41,727 nucleotides of DNA from positions 1-41,727 of the forward strand of contig CAKKPG010000074.1 in NCBI GenBank assembly GCA_919901555.1. The letters run 5' to 3'. The position numbers were made by a program, and so were the translations under genes. The notes under the pieces are model-generated. The model made no database searches and was not told the origin of the DNA. It was given only the letters and a program-made list of their open reading frames with translations. The DNA is from Nitrospiria bacterium. Its GTDB lineage: Bacteria > Nitrospirota > UBA9217. Below, one piece after another: positions 25,332 through 34,603 of this stretch. The stretch's first letter is position 1. Each line of letters starts with the position of its first letter.

Positions 25332-27566
25332 TTACATGCTCTTGAATGGGTTCGGCCCGATCTCCCTGATTCTCTCGGCAAACCCGTTGATCATGTCCGG
25401 GAGCTTGTCGTACTCGTTGATGGCGATCTGCATCAGCTGGACGCGCTCGGACTCGAGCTGGAGCCGGTTCAGGGTCTCGCTGACCTTACTGAAGCGGGTG
25501 TTCGCGAGTTCGCTGCCTTTGACGAAATGGCACTGGTAGTTCTCTCCGTACTTGCAGCCGAGGAGCAGCATGCCGTCGATGCCCTTGGAGAGCGCGTCGG
25601 CGACCCACACGAGGTTCATGCCGCCCAGGCAGCGCATGGAAACGAACCGTACGGACGGATCGAACTTCTTGTGGTTGAGGCCCGCGGTGTCGAGGGCCGG
25701 ATAGGCGTCGTTCTCGCACACGAGGCAGGCGATCCGGAACGTGTCCTCATCATCCGGGACATCGATGGCCTTGAGCATGGAGCCCACGATGTCGACGCTG
25801 TAGTCTTTGAACGACACGATGCGCTCGGGGCAGGCGCCCATGCAGGTACCGCAACGGCGGCAGCGGTTGAGCTTGTAGAATGGAATTCCCTTCTCGTCCT
25901 CTTCAATGGCGCCGAAGGGACACTCTTCCGTGCACCGTTTGCAGGCCGTGCACTTGATGAGCATCGGATCGGGGAACGTGACGTCCCAGGAGCGCGGATG
26001 GACCGCAACGCCGCGCGCCACGTGGTCTATGGCCTGGATGGCCTTGAACGCCGCCCCGGCCCCGTCTTCCTGGGCCTCGGCCATGTTCATGGGCTGATGC
26101 ACGCCACCGGCCGCGTACACGCCGGTCCTGCGCGTCTCATACTGGAAGCAGATGAAGTTCGAATCAGCAAAGCCCGACGCCCCTTCAAGAGTCGGAATTT
26201 CCGGTCCCTGACGGTAGTTAAGGTTCAGGATATAGTCCGGTTTTGGGGTCTGCTCGAGGTAGTTCTTTTTGGCTTCATCTCCGAGCCCTGCCGCCTTGGT
26301 AAGGCCATCGGCGTATTCCTGGGGACCGCGTGTGGTCGGGACCAGGCCCGTTGCCAGGACCACCAGGTCCGCCTCAACCTTCACCTTCTCACCGGTCTTG
26401 GCGCCGAAAAGGGTGTTCTCCATTTCAACGAACATATTGCCGTTCCCGGCATCGGACACGCCGGTCACATCGGCCTTCGTGAGCATCACGCCGGGATTGT
26501 TCTGGGCCTCTTTATAGTAAAGCTCGGTCCTGCCCGGCGTCCGGATGTCCTTGTAGAAGATCATGGCAAGGGCGTCTTCATTCTGTCGCACATACTGCGC
26601 CTGTTTCAGCGACGTAGCACAGCACATGGACGAACAATAGGGAAGATGGTTCGGATCGCGCTGCCCGGCGCACTGGATAAAGGCGACCTTCAGAGCGGGC
26701 TTGCCGTCGGAAGGACGGAGCAGTTTGCCGTTGTTCTTTTTGGCGATCTCTTCGAGTTCAAAGTTCGTGACCACGTTCTTCATTTTGCCGTAGCCGAGGT
26801 AGGCGAGCTTGCTCGCATCGTACGGCTTCCAGCCCGATGCCATGACAATGGCCCCGATCTTCATGGTCTCTCCGTTCGAGAGCGTCACGTCATAGAGACC
26901 GGGCTGACCGTCGGTCTTGCTGACCGTGGTCGATTTGTAGACTTTGATATTAGAGTTGCTCTCGACCTCGCTCACGGTCTTGGCAATGTCGGTATCGACG
27001 ATGAGCGGCTTGTTGATGTAGGATCCGGTCGGGATCTTCTTATAGAGTTTGTTCACGATGCCGCCGAGCTGGGCGTCCTTTTCAACGAGCACGACCTTCT
27101 GGCCCGCGCCCGCGGCGGAGAGGGCCGCGGTCATGCCGGCGATGCCGCCGCCGATCACGAGGATCGTGCTGCTCTGGTCCGGCAGGATGTTCGGCTCGGG
27201 CAACTCGCCCTTCTGGGTCTTCACGATGCCCATGGAGAGGTAGTCGTAGGCGGCATCGTTCGTGGCGTCCGTGTTCGGCTCCATGCTCCAGGCCACGAAC
27301 TCGCGGATGTTCACGCGCTCGACGATAGCGCCGGGGAAATCGAACTCTTCGTATTTGACGCGGGGCGAGCAGGCGGCGATGATGATGGTGTTGACGCCTT
27401 CTTTCGCCATGTCGTCTTTTATGAGCTGAACGCCTTCGGGGCTGCACAGGACGTCGTGGAACTTGTAGTTCTGGACCTTCTTGGCCGCGCCGGCGACCTT
27501 CTCAACGTCCATCGCGTCTTTGATGCCGCATCCCTTACAGATATATACGCCGAATTTCTTCTCCAT
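25332..27566 (-). CDS. qmoB: Quinone-interacting oxidoreductase flavoprotein QmoB
   Basis: The 744-residue HdrA-like protein has an N-terminal Cys segment (I-C-K-G-C-G-I) and an FAD-binding G-G-G-I-A-G-M near 138-144. Two ferredoxin motifs lie in the second half (C-T-A-C-K-R-C-T-E-E-C-P and C-R-R-C-G-T-C-M-G-A-C-P). A C-terminal MvhD-like domain (C-L-V-C-E-N-D-A; R-C-L-G-G-M) follows. This is the canonical QmoB layout. It moves electrons within the complex toward AprBA. It starts two bases after the qmoA stop codon, with its AGGAGG site inside qmoA. Confidence 0.94.
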   Translation of the reverse strand: MEKKFGVYICKGCGIKDAMDVEKVAGAAKKVQNYKFHDVLCSPEGVQLIKDDMAKEGVNTIIIAACSPRVKYEEFDFPGAIVERVNIREFVAWSMEPNTDATNDAAYDYLSMGIVKTQKGELPEPNILPDQSSTILVIGGGIAGMTAALSAAGAGQKVVLVEKDAQLGGIVNKLYKKIPTGSYINKPLIVDTDIAKTVSEVESNSNIKVYKSTTVSKTDGQPGLYDVTLSNGETMKIGAIVMASGWKPYDASKLAYLGYGKMKNVVTNFELEEIAKKNNGKLLRPSDGKPALKVAFIQCAGQRDPNHLPYCSSMCCATSLKQAQYVRQNEDALAMIFYKDIRTPGRTELYYKEAQNNPGVMLTKADVTGVSDAGNGNMFVEMENTLFGAKTGEKVKVEADLVVLATGLVPTTRGPQEYADGLTKAAGLGDEAKKNYLEQTPKPDYILNLNYRQGPEIPTLEGASGFADSNFICFQYETRRTGVYAAGGVHQPMNMAEAQEDGAGAAFKAIQAIDHVARGVAVHPRSWDVTFPDPMLIKCTACKRCTEECPFGAIEEDEKGIPFYKLNRCRRCGTCMGACPERIVSFKDYSVDIVGSMLKAIDVPDDEDTFRIACLVCENDAYPALDTAGLNHKKFDPSVRFVSMRCLGGMNLVWVADALSKGIDGMLLLGCKYGENYQCHFVKGSELANTRFSKVSETLNRLQLESERVQLMQIAINEYDKLPDMINGFAERIREIGPNPFKSM

Positions 27567-27568
27567 CC

Positions 27569-28819
27569 CTATTTCCTCCTCAAGCTCTGGATGCTCTTCA
27601 TCACGACGCCGGTGGCGTCCTGCGCCGACCGCGCCACGTCAACGGGGGTCTTGAGCGTGCCCGTGGCATAGATGCCCTTCGGAAGCGTTGCCTGGTCCAC
27701 AAAGCCGTCGTCGGTCACGGCCACGCCTGCGCCCTTGAGCGACCGCGATGTGGGCTCCATGCCCGTGGCCAGCACCACCATGTCGAAGGTCTCGGTGATC
27801 TTGCCGCCGCCGTGGATGTCCTCGGCCGTCACGGCCACGTCGCCGTTCTGCGCCCGCTCGATCTTGGCGACCTTGCCCTTGAGGAAGGACACGTTCTGGT
27901 CTTCCTTGATCTTGGTATAGAACCGGTTCTCGTAGAGACCGGGGGTCCGCATATCAATGTAGAAGATCTTTGCCTTTGAATCGGGATAAAGCTCCCTGAT
28001 GTAGGTGGCCTGCTTGATCGAGGCCAGGCAGCAGATATAGGAGCAGAAGGGCAGATGGTTCTCGTCGCGCGAGCCCGCGCACTGCACAAAGGCGATGTTC
28101 TTCACCTCTTTGCCGTCGGAAGGCCGCACGATCTTGCCCGCTGTGGGGCCGTTGGGGGCGGCCAGCCGCTCCATCATCATGTTCGTCACCACGTTCTGGA
28201 CCGTGCCGAACCCGAGGTTGTCCATCTTTTTCGCGTCATAGGGGTTCCATCCCGTGGCCATGACCACGGCGCCGACCTTCACGTTCACGGTCTCGGGCTT
28301 CATGTCGAGGTGGATCGCGTCGTACGTGCAGGCCTCGGCGCACTTGCCGCAGGAGGGGCCTTTGCAGGTCTTCTCGTCAATGACGTACTGGAGGGGGAAG
28401 GCCTGGTTGTGCGGGAGGTAGGCGGCCTTTGTCTTGGACATGCCGAAGTCGAAGTCGTTGGGCCGCTCGATCTCGCAAGCCTCGGCGCACTTGTTGCAGG
28501 CCACGCACTTGTCGTTCACGAACCGGGGCCGCGTCTTGATGGTTACGTCGAAGTTGCCCTCGGAACCGGAGATATTCTCCACCTCGGCCAGCGTATAGAT
28601 CGTGACCTGACCGTTGTTCTTGATGCGTTTGTACTGGATCTCGAGGCCGCAGTTCGGGGGGCACATCTTCCAGAAATACTTATTGAGCTGCGTCACCCGG
28701 CCGCCGAGATAAGGGTTCTTTTCCACGATAATGACGTTCGAGCCCGCTTCCGCGGCCTCGACCGCCGCCGTGAGGCCGCTGAAGCCGCCGCCGACTACCA
28801 ATACTGTATTTTCCGCCAT
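27569..28819 (-). CDS. qmoA: Quinone-interacting oxidoreductase flavoprotein QmoA
   Basis: The 416-residue HdrA-like subunit begins with the dinucleotide-binding G-G-G-F-S-G-L (10-16). A Cys-rich segment C-P-P-N-C-G follows near residue 54. Two ferredoxin-like motifs are present (C-V-A-C-N-K-C-A-E-A-C and C-K-G-P-S-C-G-K-C-A-E-A-C). It forms the FAD and iron-sulfur core of the complex with QmoB. An AAGGAGG site lies ten bases upstream of the ATG. A 184-base spacer with a strong hairpin separates it from aprA, so Qmo levels may be set separately from AprBA. Confidence 0.93.
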   Translation of the reverse strand: MAENTVLVVGGGFSGLTAAVEAAEAGSNVIIVEKNPYLGGRVTQLNKYFWKMCPPNCGLEIQYKRIKNNGQVTIYTLAEVENISGSEGNFDVTIKTRPRFVNDKCVACNKCAEACEIERPNDFDFGMSKTKAAYLPHNQAFPLQYVIDEKTCKGPSCGKCAEACTYDAIHLDMKPETVNVKVGAVVMATGWNPYDAKKMDNLGFGTVQNVVTNMMMERLAAPNGPTAGKIVRPSDGKEVKNIAFVQCAGSRDENHLPFCSYICCLASIKQATYIRELYPDSKAKIFYIDMRTPGLYENRFYTKIKEDQNVSFLKGKVAKIERAQNGDVAVTAEDIHGGGKITETFDMVVLATGMEPTSRSLKGAGVAVTDDGFVDQATLPKGIYATGTLKTPVDVARSAQDATGVVMKSIQSLRRK

Positions 28820-28855
28820 GGTATCCTATTCCTCCTTAAGGCAGTAAAGCAGAAA

Positions 28856-28960
28856 AAATTGTAAATTGCAGATTGTAAATTGGAAATTTTAAATTTAAAG
28901 ACGTAAAATGCCGCGCTCTTCACTTTACAATTTGAAATTTACAATTTGCAATTTGCAATG
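28856..28960. repeat. AT-rich repeat with inverted arms between aprA and qmoA
   Basis: TTGTAAATTG-type units run in one direction at 28857-28902 and as CAATTTACAATTTGCAATTT-like units in the other at 28925-28960. They could fold into a long imperfect hairpin. The unit resembles a common intergenic repeat (AAATTGCAAATTGTAAATTG). Confidence 0.65.
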
Positions 28961-28963
28961 AAG

Positions 28964-28993
28964 CTCCGGGGAAGGCGTATGCCTTCCCCGGAG
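28964..28993 (-). terminator. Perfect 13-bp stem after aprA
   Basis: CTCCGGGGAAGGC, a GTAT loop and the exact complement GCCTTCCCCGGAG stand 10 bases past the aprA stop. No T-run follows on the minus strand. It may therefore be a transcript-stabilising 3' structure or an attenuator rather than a full terminator. Confidence 0.7.
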
Positions 28994-29003
28994 TGATGTT
29001 CAG

Positions 29004-31022
29004 TTACGGAACAAGCTGTACGTAGGGAACCTTCTTGACGATCCACGTGTTCTTGTCCTGATCGTACTTTGAGTTCACAAAGCACTTCCAGTTGACATCA
29101 TCCACAAGATCGAAGTCGCCGCGATAGTAGTAGCCGGGATACCGCGACTCTTCGCGGAACATGATGTGGCGCGCATGGGCTTCCACCGACAGGATGCGGT
29201 GATAGTTCTCCCAGCAGCGCATCAGCTCGTGCAGGTTGCCCGCCGCCATCTTGGACGTATCTTCCTTGAGCATGTCGAGCTGCTTGAGGCCTTCGTCGAG
29301 CATGGTCTTGGAGGTCATATACCAGGTCCCGATGCCGCCAAAGTACTCGTCCGAGATTTTCTGCAGACGGGTCTGGAGCATTTTCGGCTTGATGTAGTTC
29401 GGGTTGGTTGCCGTGTCCGTAGTGTAGGTCTTGTACTTCTCGTACACCTCGAAGGGCAGGTAGAGCTCAGCCGAGATCTGGTCCGCGGTTTCCTTGATGG
29501 TCGGCTTGTAGTCCGGGTGGTCAAGGATGTACGCGATCGCGTTCTTGGCTGCTATGCGGCCCTCAGCATGCGAGCCTGAGGAGAACTTGTGGCCGGAGGC
29601 GCCGCAAATGTCGCCGCACATAAAGAGACCTGGCACGGTGGACATGCGGTTGTAGCTGCCGCCCGGCCATTTCTTGTTCCACTCTTCCGGCGCGCCGAGG
29701 TCTTCGGGACCGCAGCACCAGAATCCGGCGCAGCCGGCATGCGAACCGAGGAGATAGGGCTCGGTCGGCATGATCTCGGACGGGGTCTTGTCCGGCTCGA
29801 TGTTCTTGGAGGCCCAGAGACCGGCCTGGCCGATGCACATATCGAGGAAGTCTTCCCACGCCTCCGCCTCGAGGTGCTTCACCTTCTTCTTGCCTTCCTT
29901 CTCGCCGAGCTTCTCGGTGAAGGACTTGTTGATCGCATCCATGGCATGGTGCGTGTTCATGAGGATCGGGCCCTTGCCCGCCTTCATGTCCTTCATCATC
30001 AGGTGGTTCCGGATGGCCGTGCCGAGGACATCGACATACTTGCCGTACTTGGCCTTGGCTTCCGCCAGGTATTCCGGGTTCATGCAATAGTCTTCACCGA
30101 GGCTGTTGGTTGCCTTGGCCTTGAAGAACAGGAACCAGGCGCCCACCGGACCGTAGCCGTCCTTGAAACGGGCGGGCACGAAGCGGTTTTCCATCATGGT
30201 GAGTTCCGCGCCGGCCTGCATGCCGAGGGCATAACCGGAACCGGAGTTCCATACCGGGTACCAGGCGCGGCCCTGGCCTTCCTGCGTCGACCGGGGACGG
30301 AACACGTTCACCGCTCCGCCGGCCGCCAATACCATGGCCTTTGCCTTGAAGATGTAGATCTTGTTCTCACGGACGCTGAAACCGGCCGCTGCTGCCACGC
30401 GCTTCGGGTCCTTGGCGTCATGATAAAGCTTCACGATGAACACGCGCTCATAGTGGTTGGTCTTGATGCCGGTTGCGGCGCGGTTGGTCTCCAGGGCCTT
30501 CTTCGCAGCTTCCGCCACGATGACCTTGTAGGACTCTCCGTTGATCATGATCTGCCACTTGCCTGAACGGACCGGCTTGCCGCCGTCCTTCAGCATGGTC
30601 TTGCCTGCTTCCTTTGCCTGGAAACCGTCGAGGGAGAAGCCGTCGTCTCCCATTTTCCAGATCGGGAGGCCCCATTCCTCGAAGAGGTGCACGGAATCAT
30701 CAACGTGACGGCCCAGGTCATAGACCAGGTCTTCACGGGTGATGCCCATGAGGTCGTTGCGTACATATTTTACATAGTCAGCCGGATCATTCTCACCGCA
30801 ATAGGTGTTGATGGCCGACAGACCCATGGCAACGGCGCCGGACCTGTCGGTCGCGGCCTTGTCAACCATGACGATCTGGATCTTCTTGGGATTTGCCCAG
30901 CGGGCGCCTTCGAATGCAGCGCCGCAGCACGCCATGCCGCCGCCGATGAGGAGGAGATCCGTCTCGATCTCTTCAACTGCCGGCTTCTGGCAGAACGAAA
31001 ATGTACAAGTTTCTTTTTCCAT
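29004..31022 (-). CDS. aprA: Adenylylsulfate (APS) reductase alpha subunit
   Basis: The 672-residue flavoprotein reduces APS to sulfite and AMP in the cytoplasm (the reverse in sulfur oxidisers). The FAD-binding region starts L-L-I-G-G-G-M-A-C-C-G. R-S-G-A-V-A-M-G-L near 61-69 and the substrate-region segment H-K-F-S-S-G-S-H-A-E-G-R are typical of AprA. Length matches the family (about 650-670). AGGAGG stands nine bases before the ATG. It follows aprB by 14 bases, and the pair makes the heterodimer. The sequence alone does not tell which direction the enzyme runs in the cell. Confidence 0.96.
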   Translation of the reverse strand: MEKETCTFSFCQKPAVEEIETDLLLIGGGMACCGAAFEGARWANPKKIQIVMVDKAATDRSGAVAMGLSAINTYCGENDPADYVKYVRNDLMGITREDLVYDLGRHVDDSVHLFEEWGLPIWKMGDDGFSLDGFQAKEAGKTMLKDGGKPVRSGKWQIMINGESYKVIVAEAAKKALETNRAATGIKTNHYERVFIVKLYHDAKDPKRVAAAAGFSVRENKIYIFKAKAMVLAAGGAVNVFRPRSTQEGQGRAWYPVWNSGSGYALGMQAGAELTMMENRFVPARFKDGYGPVGAWFLFFKAKATNSLGEDYCMNPEYLAEAKAKYGKYVDVLGTAIRNHLMMKDMKAGKGPILMNTHHAMDAINKSFTEKLGEKEGKKKVKHLEAEAWEDFLDMCIGQAGLWASKNIEPDKTPSEIMPTEPYLLGSHAGCAGFWCCGPEDLGAPEEWNKKWPGGSYNRMSTVPGLFMCGDICGASGHKFSSGSHAEGRIAAKNAIAYILDHPDYKPTIKETADQISAELYLPFEVYEKYKTYTTDTATNPNYIKPKMLQTRLQKISDEYFGGIGTWYMTSKTMLDEGLKQLDMLKEDTSKMAAGNLHELMRCWENYHRILSVEAHARHIMFREESRYPGYYYRGDFDLVDDVNWKCFVNSKYDQDKNTWIVKKVPYVQLVP

Positions 31023-31036
31023 TTGTCTGTTCCTCC

Positions 31037-31468
31037 TTATTTCTTGATTACCGGCATCGGCTTCGTGGTGGTGAAGAAGCCAACCTGTTTGAGTTTTGCG
31101 AAATCCGCTTCAGGCTTGCCCTTGTAGGGATCGACCGAGCCTTCAGCAGTGGTCCTGATGGGGAACTTGAACCGCTTCAGGATCCCGTTCCGGAACTTCA
31201 CGGTCCACATGATGGAGTCCGTGCCCCTCATCGGAATAACATTTGCCCCCATGGGGGCAAAGTCCTGGTAGGCCCGGACTTCGATCGCCTGCTGCGGGCA
31301 GATCTTGACGCAGTTGTAGCACTCCCAGCACTGCTCAGTCTCCTGGTTCCACGCCTTCATGGTGTCCCTGTTCAGGGCCATGAGGTCGTTCGGGCAGATA
31401 TACTGGCAAGCAGTCTTGTCCTGCGCCTTGCAGCCGTCGCACTTCTCTGTAATTACATAACTCGGCAT
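31037..31468 (-). CDS. aprB: Adenylylsulfate (APS) reductase beta subunit
   Basis: The 143-residue ferredoxin-like subunit carries two [4Fe-4S] clusters (C10, C13, C21, C25 and C47, C50, C53, C57). It has the C-terminal tail that wraps around AprA (ending P-M-P-V-I-K-K). It relays electrons from the Qmo complex to the FAD of AprA. A ribosome site (AGGAGGTAGTAAC) lies before the ATG. The 150-base gap to sat contains a dispersed repeat. Confidence 0.96.
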   Translation of the reverse strand: MPSYVITEKCDGCKAQDKTACQYICPNDLMALNRDTMKAWNQETEQCWECYNCVKICPQQAIEVRAYQDFAPMGANVIPMRGTDSIMWTVKFRNGILKRFKFPIRTTAEGSVDPYKGKPEADFAKLKQVGFFTTTKPMPVIKK

Positions 31469-31514
31469 GTTACTACCTCCTATCGTTAGAATAAAATGAA
31501 CTGCTTCCGCAGTC

Positions 31515-31605
31515 GTAAACTTCTTGTTATTCCGAGCAACGCGAGGAATCTTGCTTTTCTTGATACCTTAACAGATCCTTCGCTTTGCTCAGGATGATGG
31601 TTTCA
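31515..31605. repeat. Dispersed repeat between sat and aprB
   Basis: TTGTTATTCCGAGCAACGCG followed by AGGAATCTTG, and the matching CAGATCCTTCGCTTTGCTCAGGATGATG, are the two ends of a widespread bacterial intergenic repeat (the TCATTCCGAGCGAAGCGAGG-type element). It separates sat from aprBA. Confidence 0.7.
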
Positions 31606-31618
31606 AACTATGAAACCA

Positions 31619-32857
31619 TCACTTCTGCGTATGCGTGCCTTCCGCGTGGCTGTGCAGCTTGATCTCCACCTTCTCGGTGAGGCCCGCATAGTATTTTTTG
31701 AGGATCTCGAGCACTTCGGGGCGGCTGAAATGATCGGGCACGTTCTCGCCCTCGGAGAGCATCTTCCGGAGCTTGGTGCCGGACAGCATGAGCCGGTCTT
31801 CCTTGCCGTGGGGGCAGGTCCTCATGGAGGCCATGCCGTCGCACTTGAAGCAGTAGAACGTATGGTCGATCTTGAGCGGCTGGGTCTCGAGCGCGCCCTT
31901 CGGGATATCGTCGAAGATCTTCTGCGCGTCAAAGGGGCCGTAGTAGTCGCCCACGCCGGCATGGTCACGGCCGACGATCAGGTGGCTGCAGCCGAAGTTC
32001 TGGCGGAAGAGCGCGTGCAGGAGCGCTTCACGCGGTCCGGCATACCGCATTTCCATGGGATAGCCGCACTGGATGGAGGAATCCTTCACAAAGTACTTAT
32101 CCATCAGGGTGTTGATGGCGTCAGCGCGCACATCGGCCGGGATGTCTCCCTCTTTGAGCTTGCCCAGGATCTGGTGGATCAGTACGCCGTCCATGGTCTC
32201 GATGGCGATCTTGGCGAGGTACTCGTGGGAGCGGTGCATGGGGTTCCGGGTCTGGAACGCCGCGATCGTGCTCCACCCCTTGTCCTCGAACATCTTGCGG
32301 GTCTGCTTCGGCGTCATGTAGATGCCCTTGAAGGTCTCCGGGAAGTGGGCCTCGGAAAGGACCTTTACGGGACCGGCCAGGTTCACATCGGGCTGGCCCA
32401 TGACCTTCTGAACGCCCGGGTGTCCTGCAACGTCCACGGTGCGGAAGATCTGCTTGCACTCATGCTCCTTGTCGGACTTGGACATGGCATACTTCTCGGC
32501 CACCTTCATGGTGGCCATGATCGTGCCCGACTCTTCGTCCACGAGGGTGATCTCCTCGCCCTTCTTGAGCGAGTTGGCGAACTCGGTGCTCGCCGAGAGC
32601 GTCACCGGAACCGGCCAGAACGTGCCGTCCGCCATCTTGTACTTGTCGCACACGCCCTTCCAGTCCTTCTTGGTCATGAAGCCCGTGAGCGGGGTGAAGG
32701 CCCCGATGCCCATCATCACGAGGTCCGCGGTCTCGCGCGAGGAGATCTTGAGCTGCTTTAGGGTCTTGGCCTTCTTGAGCTCTTTCTGAAGGGCCGCCCC
32801 TTCCAGAAGAAGCGGCATAAGCTTCTTCTTTTTGCCGTGAGGCTTTACCAGTGCCAT
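31619..32857 (-). CDS. sat: ATP sulfurylase (sulfate adenylyltransferase)
   Basis: The 412-residue enzyme makes APS and pyrophosphate from sulfate and ATP, the first step of sulfate reduction. The active-site motifs [11 protein letters not shown] (202-212) and G-R-D-H-A-G (296-301) are intact. C336, C339, C348 and H350 match the metal-binding site known in Thermus-type and sulfate-reducer enzymes. The ATG at 32857 is chosen because GGAGG lies seven bases upstream; the 19 residues ahead of it are not family-like. It is separated from adk by 75 bases. Confidence 0.96.
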   Translation of the reverse strand: MALVKPHGKKKKLMPLLLEGAALQKELKKAKTLKQLKISSRETADLVMMGIGAFTPLTGFMTKKDWKGVCDKYKMADGTFWPVPVTLSASTEFANSLKKGEEITLVDEESGTIMATMKVAEKYAMSKSDKEHECKQIFRTVDVAGHPGVQKVMGQPDVNLAGPVKVLSEAHFPETFKGIYMTPKQTRKMFEDKGWSTIAAFQTRNPMHRSHEYLAKIAIETMDGVLIHQILGKLKEGDIPADVRADAINTLMDKYFVKDSSIQCGYPMEMRYAGPREALLHALFRQNFGCSHLIVGRDHAGVGDYYGPFDAQKIFDDIPKGALETQPLKIDHTFYCFKCDGMASMRTCPHGKEDRLMLSGTKLRKMLSEGENVPDHFSRPEVLEILKKYYAGLTEKVEIKLHSHAEGTHTQK

Positions 32858-32932
32858 AACTATTTCCTCCTTACAAGAATTGTAAATATATATTCCACTG
32901 TGGCTGGAGGCCACAACTCTGTCCGCTTCCGC

Positions 32933-33580
32933 TTAGCCGAGGACGGCCGTCACCTTATTGAAGATGTCGTTGATGCCGCCCACCCCCATGACCGTCTTCA
33001 TAATATTTTTCTTTGAATAGTAGTCGATGAGCGGCGCCGTCTGCTTCTGGTACACGTCGAGCCGCTTCTTGATGGTCTCTTCCTTGTCGTCGTCGCGCTG
33101 GAAGAGCTGGCCGCCGCACTTGTCGCAGGTTCCTTCTTTTTTGGGGGCTGAGAAATAGATATTGTACATCTGCTGGCAGGCTTTGCAGGTCCGCCGGCCG
33201 GTGAGGCGCTTCAGGAGGTCGTTCAGGTCCACATCGATGTTGAGGGCCACGGTGAGCGGCATACCCATGTTGGTCAGGATCTTGTCGAGGGCCTCGGCCT
33301 GGGCCGTGTTGCGCGGGAACCCGTCGAGGATGAAGCCGGCCTTGCAGTCGGGCTGTTTGATGCGCTCTTCGACGAGGCCGAGCACGATCTTGTCGGACAC
33401 GAGCCCGCCCGAGTCCATGATCACCTTTGCCTCTTTGCCGAGGGGCGTTCCATCGGCCACGGCCTTGCGGAGGATATCTCCCGTGGAGATCTGCGGGATC
33501 TTATACTTCTCGATCAACATCTTCGCCTGGGTGCCTTTACCGGCCCCCGGCGCTCCGAGCAACACAACCCTTTTTGCCAT
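32933..33580 (-). CDS. adk: Adenylate kinase with zinc-type LID
   Basis: The 215-residue enzyme converts AMP and ATP to two ADP. The P-loop G-A-P-G-A-G-K-G-T is at 9-17, and D-G-F-P-R at 86-90 is typical. The LID domain has C132-x2-C135 and C152-x2-C155, a four-Cys zinc site. Placed upstream of sat, it should recycle the AMP made by APS reductase. The start M-A-K-R at 33580 follows GAGG by about 10 bases and fits the family. Confidence 0.95.
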   Translation of the reverse strand: MAKRVVLLGAPGAGKGTQAKMLIEKYKIPQISTGDILRKAVADGTPLGKEAKVIMDSGGLVSDKIVLGLVEERIKQPDCKAGFILDGFPRNTAQAEALDKILTNMGMPLTVALNIDVDLNDLLKRLTGRRTCKACQQMYNIYFSAPKKEGTCDKCGGQLFQRDDDKEETIKKRLDVYQKQTAPLIDYYSKKNIMKTVMGVGGINDIFNKVTAVLG

Positions 33581-33791
33581 AAGACGCAACCTCACATTTC
33601 CGCCACAAAGTCACTGAAGAACATTATTAATCCCGGCGCTTTGGTGGCAACTTTTTTCAAAAAAGTGATGCGGTTAAAAACTATAACGCGGGTCAGCAGA
33701 CAAAATGTTAACCCGCCGTGAACGTACTTTGGCAGGGGGTACTATCGTTGAAAACAAGTTTTTTTTCAAGTTAAAAATTATAATTCAAATA

Positions 33792-34403
33792 TTAGTTTTG
33801 TTTATAAACGACGGACGAGCGAAGGAATTCTGATAGTTTTTCAATGGCTTTTCCCCTGTGACTCAGACGGTCCTTCTCTTCAGCGGTCATTTCGGCGAAG
33901 GTCGGTCCATGCCCCTTTGGTATGAAGACGGGGTCATATCCAAACCCCCTTTTCCCGCGCGGCTCCCGGCCTATCCTTCCCGGGGCATAACCAAAAAAGG
34001 TCTTAAACCCGCCATCGGGAAAAGCCAGGGCCAGGCAGCAAACGAACCGCGCTCCCCGCTGTTCATCGGGTGCGTGTTTCAGATCGAGGAGAAGCTTTTC
34101 GTAATTCTTCGGGTCATTCCCGCCGGAAGCATCGGGCGCGTACCGCGCCGAATACACGCCGGGCGCTCCGCCAAGGGCGTCCACTTCGAGACCGGAGTCA
34201 TCGGCCAGCGCAGGCTTGCCCGTGCAGCGGCATACCTCGACGGCCTTCTTCACGGCATTTCCCTCGAAGGTGTCTTTGTCCTCCACAACCTCGGGACAGT
34301 CGGGATAGTCCTCGAGGGAGAGAATGGTGATGGGCAGATCAACGATTATCCTTTTGATCTCCTCTATCTTCTTTTTGTTCCGCGTGGCGAGAACGATGTC
34401 CAT
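33792..34403 (-). CDS. rdgB: XTP/dITP diphosphatase (RdgB/HAM1)
   Basis: The 203-residue enzyme removes non-canonical purine nucleotides (dITP, XTP) from the nucleotide pool. It has the N-terminal A-T-R-N-K-K-K, F-E-G-N-A at 47-51, the A-D-D-S-G-L-E-V catalytic region, and G-F-G-Y-D-P-V-F near 152-159. Length is normal. The ATG at 34403 matches the family start, although no clear ribosome binding site precedes it. The 33581-33791 spacer before adk holds AT-rich sequence and a GCGGGT/ACCCGC hairpin, with no gene. Confidence 0.93.
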   Translation of the reverse strand: MDIVLATRNKKKIEEIKRIIVDLPITILSLEDYPDCPEVVEDKDTFEGNAVKKAVEVCRCTGKPALADDSGLEVDALGGAPGVYSARYAPDASGGNDPKNYEKLLLDLKHAPDEQRGARFVCCLALAFPDGGFKTFFGYAPGRIGREPRGKRGFGYDPVFIPKGHGPTFAEMTAEEKDRLSHRGKAIEKLSEFLRSSVVYKQN

Positions 34404-34554
34404 GGGAAGGCGTACAGTATCACAAAAGGCGGGGCTTTGCAAGACGGTTGAAAAATCCGATTTTGAATCAGCAAGGCCTGCTCTGTTCATCTTTTTTTGC
34501 CGGAGCTTCAGCAGCCTGCTGAAAAAAACCCGCGATCTCTGAGGCGCAATAGAA

Positions 34555-34585
34555 AGCGGAGGGGGGGGAAATCCCTCCGCTTTTT
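34555..34585. terminator. Bidirectional hairpin terminator
   Basis: AGCGGAGGG and CCCTCCGCT flank a G-rich loop that includes an eight-G run. T-rich sequence follows on both strands, the longer T-run being on plus. It lies 19 bases after the stop of the small exported protein gene on the minus strand. Confidence 0.65.
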
Positions 34586-34603
34586 ACGTCGAATACGTTC
34601 CGC

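Noticed and set aside
25527-27671. A 714-codon open frame on the plus strand opposite qmoB
   Set aside because: It is entirely antisense to a well-conserved gene, is rich in His, Arg, Asp, Glu and Val as GC-rich antisense frames are, and has no recognisable motif.
34507-34527. TTCAGCAG/CTGCTGAA hairpin next to an A-run as a terminator
   Set aside because: The run lies on the wrong side for the minus-strand gene and reads as A on the plus strand, so it does not form a terminator in either useful direction.
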